Below the pieces are notes generated by a model. The model did no database searches and was not told the origin of the DNA. It saw only the letters and a program-made list of their open reading frames with translations. A program made the translations under genes and the position numbers. This document shows, piece after piece, positions 12,401 through 21,400 of a DNA stretch of 64,000 nt (position 1 is the first letter of the stretch; the number at the start of each line of letters is the position of its first letter). Source of the DNA: Aspidapion aeneum (taxonomy: Eukaryota > Arthropoda > Insecta > Coleoptera > Brentidae); assembly GCA_963576565.1 (NCBI GenBank), contig OY755039.1, forward strand, positions 28,844,602 through 28,908,601. Direction: 5' to 3'.

Positions 12401-15400
12401 AGTAGGTAAACGAATCTGAGATAGGATTCCATTGGAGACCTAATATTTTTACAAAATTAGGTTCGGATTTGTCGAAACGAATGGACATTTGTGTTTCTGA
12501 TTCTGAGAATGAGGAGAGAAGTTCCGGACTGTTGCTCGCCCATTTTTTAAGTTCAAACCCTCCTAGGCGCAACAGGGAGATTAACTCCGACTGAAGTTCT
12601 TTGGCAGAGGCCACAGAATCCTGCCCAGTGAGCACGTCGTCGACGTAAATGTCTTTAAGAAGCACCTTGGAAGCATTAGGATACCTTTCAGACTCAAGTT
12701 TAGCTAGTTCTTGTATAGTACGAATAGCTAAGTAAGGTGATGACTTAAGTCCATAAACAACTGTTCTTAAGGAGTAGGTTTGGACAGGATCATCCTCAGA
12801 AAATCTCCATAGAATATTTTGATAACGCGTGTGCTCAGGAATAATTAAAATCTGTCGGAACATTTTTACTATGTCAGTAACAAAGGCTACAGCATGAATT
12901 CGAAAATTAAGTAGAATTTCACGGACATCATTTTGCAGTTTAGGACCTGCGCACAACGTCTCGTTGAGTGAGACACCTCTGGGACTACGTTGAGACCCAT
13001 CAAAGACCACTCTTATCTTCCCAGTGTTCCAGACACTGTGATGAGGGATAAAGTAGGAATTATCCAAGACATCTTTAGATATAGGCGTAGGAATAGGTAT
13101 CATGTGACCAGTGTCTAAATAATCTTGCATAAAATCTTTGTAAGCTTGATAATTAGCTGAGTCTTTGAGAAGTCTAGCTTCCTGAAGCTTGAAACGTTTT
13201 AAAGCGATTGGATAGGTGTCACCCAACTGGGGTTCTAAGTTTATGAAAGGTAATGGAACGACGAATCTACCTGATTCGTTGCGTGAAACTGATTGTGAAA
13301 ATAATTTTTCGCACATAATATCCTCAGGACTGTGATGAACCTTATGTGGAACCTGCTCTATCTCCCAGAAGCGCTCTAGGCAGATATCCAGAGATGGTTC
13401 GATGGAAGTGTAACAGCTTATGAGTGATTGTGGATTTTGTTGCTTTGAAGTTTCAACTTTACCAATCAGCACATAGCCAAAGATGCTATTAAAAGCACTA
13501 GGTTGTCCACGCTCTCCGTGGATAACTCCCTCTTGTAAGAGATGAGGAAAAAGTTCACAACCTACTAGGACATCAATGGAACTTGGTATATGGAAGTTTT
13601 GATCAGAAAGTTTGATATTGCGAATGTGATTCCACTTGCTCGAGTCGACAGCGCAAGAAGGAATCTCTGTACAAAGTTTTGGAAGTACTAAAGCCTCAAA
13701 ATCAAAGGTAGGTCCCGCTTGACCTTGAGCTTTGATAAGACATTTCGTCTTACCTTTGGTATTGGAAGATGTCATTTGATTTAAGCCTTGAATAGAAGTA
13801 GAAAAGAAGCTTTTCGAAAGACCTAAACGATTTAGACATTTTTCTGAAATAAAGTTTGCCTCTGAGGCAGAATCAAGTAAGATACGAACTGGTTGGTAAT
13901 GTCCCCTTGAGTCTAACATGTCAGCTACAACGGTAGAAAGTAGAAAAGTGGAATTTTTGGAAATCATTGTCGCATGACAGTTTGTGGAATGGCTTCCTGA
14001 CATAGGGGTGCTATTGGAATTGGAAAGTGGAATATTAACGTTCTCTGGAGGATAAGAATCAACACTCACAGAGGGCGCTACTGGTTGTGGAACGTGAAGA
14101 ACTGTGGTGCCTAGCTCCACACGTAAAGCAGTTGTAGGAAGAGGGGCAATTCACGGTCTGGTGAGCAAAATGTAAGCAATTTTGACATAGATTCACCTGC
14201 CGAACATAACTCATCCTTTCCTGTGGACTTTTGTTTTGAAATTCGATACATTTCGATAATGCGTGATTCGAAGAACATAGGTAACATTTTATTTTTGGAT
14301 TAAAAGTTCTGTTCTGATTATTTTGTATTTGAGGGTTGCTGCGTTGATTGCTATTTTGTAAAGTATTTTGTTGATTTCTTGAATTTGAACTTTGATTTGA
14401 AATAGTTGTATTGAAAGCAGAAGGTGAATTAAAATTATTAAAACTGTTTCTCTGAAAACTGTTCTGTTGAGAATTACGCGTAGTTTGAGGTTGTCTAGGG
14501 GTTTGATTTTGCCTACTAAAACTGGGCATTTGCACTACAGATTCGAGCGCAACGCAATGATTTTCTATAAACGTGTAAAGATCAGTGTAGGACGGAATTT
14601 CTGAATTGTTTTTCTCTCTACTATAGTAAAGTTCGAAATCAGTCCTCATCTTGACTTCAAGTTTTGAGAGCATCATGTTAAAAGTAAGAAAGTCCCATTC
14701 TTTTGTAGGAAAACCAAGCTCATTTAAGATGGCTAGATTCTCAGAAAATGTATCCAACATGGAACGTAATTCTTTCCCAGAACTGGATTTAGTTGAAAGA
14801 AAGTTAATAGCATTCAAAGCGGTAGTAGCAATAATTCGTTTATTTTGATACCTCTTTACTAAGGTTTCATACGCAATGTGATAATTGCTATCTGCGAGGG
14901 GAATGGTTTTTACTAGAGAAAGGGCTTCATTCAGAACAGAACTCCGCAATTGTTGAAATTTCTCTATATCACTTAAATCAGAATTTTGGTGTACCATGAC
15001 TTTAAATAAGTCAAACCAGTGTTGCCAGTCTTTATAATTACCATTGAAAATTGGCAACCGTGGTTGTGGAAATGATCTTGTATTTGACCTCTGAACAATA
15101 TTTTGTTGGTTAGGGTTGCCTACGTAATTGACAGGGTTGGCCCTAAAAAGGTCGTAGTAAATACCCTTACATTCATAATAAAGGTTGTCAAAGTCTTTTC
15201 TAGTTTTATCCTGCTCGTCAAATGAAAGTTTAAACTCTTCGAGAGAGCCAATAATTTGGTTATGAAAATTATAGAATTGAGCATGACATTCCTCGACGTC
15301 TTCATATCTGGATTTGAACAAAAAGTGAAACGCTGTATCCGACTTCGCTTTCAAAGCTACCTCGTGAGCTTCCGCCATTTGGTTGAAGCTCAAAAGCCTT

Positions 15401-18400
15401 TTGTCGCAAAGTTTTTTCTGTTTTTGCGTAGACATTTTTGTTTTTGAAAGTTAATTTGTTTTTAAAATTACCCAAAAAAATGCTTAAAATATAGCTTAAA
15501 ATACAACCCGAATTTTAGCAAAAATTAAACAATTTTATTATTTTAATTTTATTAACTTTTTTCGAAAATTTTGAAATGAAGTGTTTGTAAGTTTGTCTGT
15601 ATGTTATTATTTGAACATATCCCTTTAAAAAAAACTTTTATGTCTCACCAAGGATTGAACCCCGCACCTTTCGATTCCAAGTCGCACACTCTGTGCATAC
15701 GACTAGCGGTCCCGTCTGAAAGTTTTTAAGAAACGACGGTATTCGAAGACGGCGACACTTGCACCTGCGCGTTAACGCGACACCTGTAAAATCGATAATT
15801 AGAAAAGTAGGTGGAAGAACCGCCTTAAAATTTTCACTTTCGGCGTATTGACGCCACTTTTACTGAAAATGTAATGAACAAAGCGATCAACTTTCTTTGA
15901 TGAACTAGTAAACTATACGAAATATGTGCATTGGCTCTAGCTATTTTTGAACGGTAATAAACACTTCGATCAACTTTGAAGGAACATATCACCAACGGGC
16001 ACCGTCAAACAATATGGTCTGTTTCAAATTGAAATTGAAATAAATTTTGAAATTTGAAATAGAAAATAGAAATTTGGAATTTTTGTAGGAAATTGCTGAA
16101 CCACAGGAGTCTAGGTAGTTTGGAAAACTATTAATTTGGGTCGAAGGGCCATTAAATGTGCGTGCAAGGGCTGAAAAATAACGGAATTTCCTTCGATAGG
16201 TCGCCGGTATTGGCTTCACAAGCACATTTAAAACTAATTGTCGGTATTGACGATTGAAAATGGAAAGTTACGATACATATGGAATTTTATATGAAAAGGC
16301 ACCTACCTCGGACTCTCTTGCAGCTCCAGTCGACGTTTAAACGTCCAGTTTTTTCACCTCAAATTCACTTTTTTCGGGAACGTGATTTTGCTAGTGTCTT
16401 GTTGTGACGGTGGTTCTTTGCGCACTCATCGCGGCGCTGCTTGTCTTCCACGTGTCCGGTGCCGTGAAACCCCATATGCATATTTTAGAGCGCGAAAATT
16501 TAAACTATTTTAAACGCGCAGAAAAGGAAAAGAAAATGAAAATTAGGAAATTTCTTGCTTGCACCAACACCCTGATTTCAAAAATATATAGGGTGTGGGT
16601 TGACATTTGGATAGGTCGTTTTTAAGTTATATTAGTTTAATATTTTTAATCAAGTAAACTATTAATAACAATTAAATGAACTATTCATAACAATTAAGTG
16701 TTAAAAAAAACTAAACAAAACTCTAAAGCAGCGCCGCCGATCCTGCTACTTTTTAGAACTATTTTTTACAAACTATTCATCATCATTCCTGATACAATTT
16801 CTAATATTTTGTCTCATTTTATGAAAAATGGTGTTTGAAATAAAATGTGGACGATCTCTATTCAGTGCGATTATTTCTTCTTGAATTCTTTGTCTTAAAT
16901 TATTGATATTTTGAGATCTGCCATAATAAACTCTATTTTTAAGAAATCCCCACAGAAAAATTTCTAAAGGGTTAAGATCTGGGCTATTAGCCTGCCAGTG
17001 AACTGTGCCACGCCTGCCTATCCAACAATCATACCTGTCATTTAGGTAATCAGTGACTTGAACGGTATTATGGGGTGGTGCCCCATCTTGATGCCAGATA
17101 AGATTATTGTATTGGCGAACTGGAAGGCCTTCTAAGTAGTTTTCAACATTATTTTGAAGAAGATCTAAATATTTATTGCCAGTTAGATACCCATCAATAA
17201 TAAATGGTCACTTGGTTGACTAGCATGCCACACCACACATGAACTGATCTACGTCCCTGTATTTTGACTGGTTCAATTTTGTGTGGATTTTCTGTTGCCC
17301 TTCGTAAAACTTACTTTATCGGTAAACACAATTTTTTTTAAAAATTCAGGATCTTCTGCTATATGCTGCTGTATTTCTTGGCAGTATTGTAATCGTTGAA
17401 TTTTATGTCCTTCGTTTAAGTTTTGAACTGGCATAAATTTGTATGGATGATATTTATAATGTTTTAAAGTGCTCTGAATCTTGTAGGTGGTTTTTTCAGA
17501 TTGTCGGGCAACAACTAAAATTGATTTTTCGGGATTTTCTAAAAATATTTTTTAATTAATTTTGTTCTTTATTATAACGCAAAAAGTATAGCTACCTTCA
17601 AATGAGAGTAAAATATTCCGCTTCATTTCGAATCACGGTTCTTTTTTTTTTACTAAGATTTTTCGTCTCATTAAACTTCCGGATAACGCGTTTAATGGTA
17701 TCAGTTGATGGTACCCGCCGTCCAGGATTATTTTGATGATATTGCTGCCGAACTGCTGCTAAATTATTGTTGTTTGAATAAAAGAGACGAACCACTTGAA
17801 GCTTTTGTTCCTCCGAATACCTCATTTTTTAAACCAAGTATTTTTTTTCATTGTCAAATTGACGTTGAAGTAAGACCTAAGCAACTTAATCATTGTTATC
17901 AGTGCATTTTATTAAAAATGTTAAGCTAATATAACTTAAAAACGACCTATCCAAATGTTAACACCCTATATATTTTTGAAATCAGGGTAACGATCTTTAT
18001 TTCTGACAAATAATATACAGGGTGTTCTCTTTAACTTAAGAAAGTTGCTATTAAAAGTTGACATAAGCAATGACACTTCTGACATAGTCCAAAAGATAAT
18101 ACGAAAAAAATTATGAAACTTTTGTCTTTAAACTTTTTTTCTATCACCTACCTAAATCCCTGATAAAGGCCAAGCAAATATAATCAATGACCCTGTACAG
18201 GAACCAAATAATTTTTTTAAAAACCCTTTCCGTGCGCACTAAATTCAAGATGGCGGGAAGAACCGCCCAAGGTCGAAAAATCGGTTTTTTACACTACCTT
18301 CTGCAAGCTAAAATTCTATAGTGATGGGTCATATACTCATTGATATAACTCAAAAACGGCCGACCCAAATGTCAACAACCTATATATTTTTGAAATCAGG

Positions 18401-21400
18401 GCAAATATATCTTTAGTGTTGACAAGTTATATACATGATGTTCCGTTTAACTTAAGAAAATTGCTGTTAAAATTTAACTTAAGGAATGATATCTGACTTT
18501 TCTGACATAGTCCATAAAGTAATATGAAAAAAATATGCATTTTTTTCATTTAAAGTGAAACATTGTTAATGACCAACTTATCGTTTATTCGACTTTTTAA
18601 AATGCAAATAAATCAAAAACGGCAATTCATAAAAAGAAGATTTCTTCAATTTGAGTTTAACATATAGTGTATTCCGTAAGAGATCTACCAAGTTTGTGGC
18701 TTTTTATAACTTTGCAAGGGTCATTTGTAGATAACATTCTCTGACAATTTTGGATAAACTCTACAACTTTTGTTTTTAGACTTTTTTCTATCTTTTATAA
18801 TAAGTGCAGTGGACGATTAAAATAAATGCTAAGGCAAGTACAATGGTTACCAGTTGTGGAATAATTTAGATATGATTTCTGGTATTTACTTTTAAATTTA
18901 AAATCAGGAATGCTCCCTTTTATCTCTGCACAAAACTTATAATAAATAAACAGGTGCATTATACCCGACAACCGAATAATTTTTACATTCCTCATAAATA
19001 AAAAATGACAGCAAACTCGGTTTTCATTTTAAGGGTCTTGATGACTTAACAAACTGCCGTCTGAAATTAAATCTACTTCTCAGCTATTCCATAAATATTT
19101 TACCCATAGATAAATGCTAAAATCTAAGTTTTTTAAAGTGACTGACTATGAAGCATATTAATTAATATAAAACCGTTAAAAATCACTATGCAACTACGCC
19201 TAGCAAAAATCGCGTATGAAAAAGACATCATAACACAAATATTTCAAGTAAAAAAAAGCCAAATACGCGAAAATGGTATTCCGTAAAAAGAATTGAGATA
19301 AAAGTAAACCCAAGTTCTCTAATACAAATTTCAAAATGAAAGGTTCTTGGCTATTATGGCTGCAAATGACTCTTAGGCACAGCGCTAAATTGATCCCGTA
19401 GATCCGCGCCTGATAGTAAGCAAATATTTGGTATTGGAAGGAAGAATTTAAAAAGCACCTTTTTACTGTGTAACCTGCATTTTGCAAATTCACATTGCTC
19501 CCGACACGAATCTAACGGTTTACAATTATTATACATTCCGATAAATATAATATTAAAGAAATGAAGAGCTTTACTTAATTAATGTTTTATCTTTCAGCAA
19601 GGAGTGTGGCACACCTTTCTTCAGAAATGAGAACTCAACATCTCATGATTCAAGAAATGGAAACTATCAGGCAGGAGATAGCCACGCTTCGGGCGCAGAC
19701 CAACATGCTTAATGTTAGGTGGGTGTTTCTTCTTTAGTCTGTCTCTATGTCTATATTAATATGCGCGGCCACTTCAAAAGTATTTTCGGTGTCCACTATT
19801 TTAATTTTTGTTAAAATTTTGAGAGATATTTCTGGGTCGGCCGATCTTAAGTCGACTAATTAATGATTTGCGATGTTGAAACTTCTTAAATGTTTATGAC
19901 AACAGATCTAGTCACCTGCAAATGGCGTCTGATGGTTGCTTTTTAAGTACCAGGACAATATTTAGCAAGTATTAACTGCTTCACTTGCAGAGACAAGTAA
20001 TAACCCTAGGCATATTCATAACACTTTGATAAACACAAACAGGTTGCGCTACAGGCTTAATGAAAATCGGTAAAAAAAGGACATATATATTATTTAAAAA
20101 TCAGTAGGCCTTAAAAGACAACTCCCTGGACCAAATAAAAACCCGTAATTGAAATTAGTCTGTTTCGTTATTTTAAAAATCAATTATTTTGTTTCTCTAC
20201 TTTTGCTCGGTACTGTAATTTTTTTTTAAAGTTCCAGGTTTTTTTTTCCACCTAAAGTGACTGGGTTATTAATTAAGGTATTTTTGCAGGTCTCAATCAG
20301 TTTCGAGAGCCGTAAGCAGTCGAGAATTGCCGACTTTAGCCAACCCCTCAAGAGTGAAAAAACTGACGAAGTTTTTTGGAGACGAGCCGCCATTACTTAG
20401 ATTGTTTTTAAGAAAATTGGGCTACGAGGTAGGTTATAGAATAAAATACAATATCAAACAAGTTTCGTGGCTAATCGGGCAAAAAGGAGATTTTTTGTTT
20501 CCCTTATATTTTTCCGTGGGTAGCTTGAAAGCTTAACCTCACGGGGGTCCAAGATCTAATGGACACCTAATAAGTGTTGACAGTTAACCGTTTCGTCCTT
20601 ATGGGACTCCTCAGAACACTGCTGGTCAATGTGACAAATCTTGCGAAGTTAATCAGACGGTTTTGTCTCTAATTAAATGTAATTAGTGAGCGAACTATAG
20701 CAAGAGGCGCCATCTACCGAGATGGGAGAGAAACAAAAAACCAAAAGCAGGGAAAAACACTGCTATACAATATCGATCAATGAAAAGATCGAATGCAAAT
20801 AAAAGAAAACAACTATAGTCCGTGACCTACGACAGCTCTTTGTCTTTCAGGCCGGATCAACACAGATTGCATTTTTACCCGTCTTCAAGACAGTGAGCGT
20901 CAATCAACGGAATTTTTAAGCCAAATAATTCACAATAAATTCACGGGTACGAAATTCCACGTTTGAAAATACAATACATAAAAATCTTACAACTTACTCA
21001 TTTTGATCCAGTTTAATGTAAAAGGTAGGCGGCAAAAACACCAACTACTTCACTTAGTAGCGCCTTCTATTGTTTAAGTTATGAGTAACAGGCTGAATTT
21101 TCCTAAATAGTTGTATTTTGCTGAGACGCCCAACTTTTTCTTTTGCAAAAATTCTTGAAACTGATTTCAAACGGAATGCGCAGTCGTTAAGTGTCAATTT
21201 AATGAATTTACAAAATTCATTAGCGGCGTTCACAAGTAGACTCAAGTCACGTTTTGGTATTTGGTACTAATAGGTACATATATAATTTTTTTTAGAAATA
21301 CGCACACGCTTTCGAAAATGAAAAAGTTGGCATGGTTGAACTGCCATATTTGACAGAAGAAAGACTGCAAAAAATCGGTGTTCCTATGGGACCCAGACTG

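Larger units (their letters stand above)
9502..16569 (-). mobile_element. Complete BEL/Pao LTR retrotransposon, copy 1
   Basis: The element is 7068 bp and is transcribed on the - strand. Its 413-bp LTRs (9502-9914 and 16157-16569) differ at 2 visible positions, so insertion is recent. The 5-bp duplication CCCTG flanks it exactly (9497-9501 and 16570-16574). In element orientation the order is 5' LTR, leader with tRNA-like segment, gag, then pol (protease, reverse transcriptase, RNase H, integrase). No env is present. It sits antisense in intron 7 of the SAM gene, inside the left arm of a DNA transposon. Confidence 0.97.
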
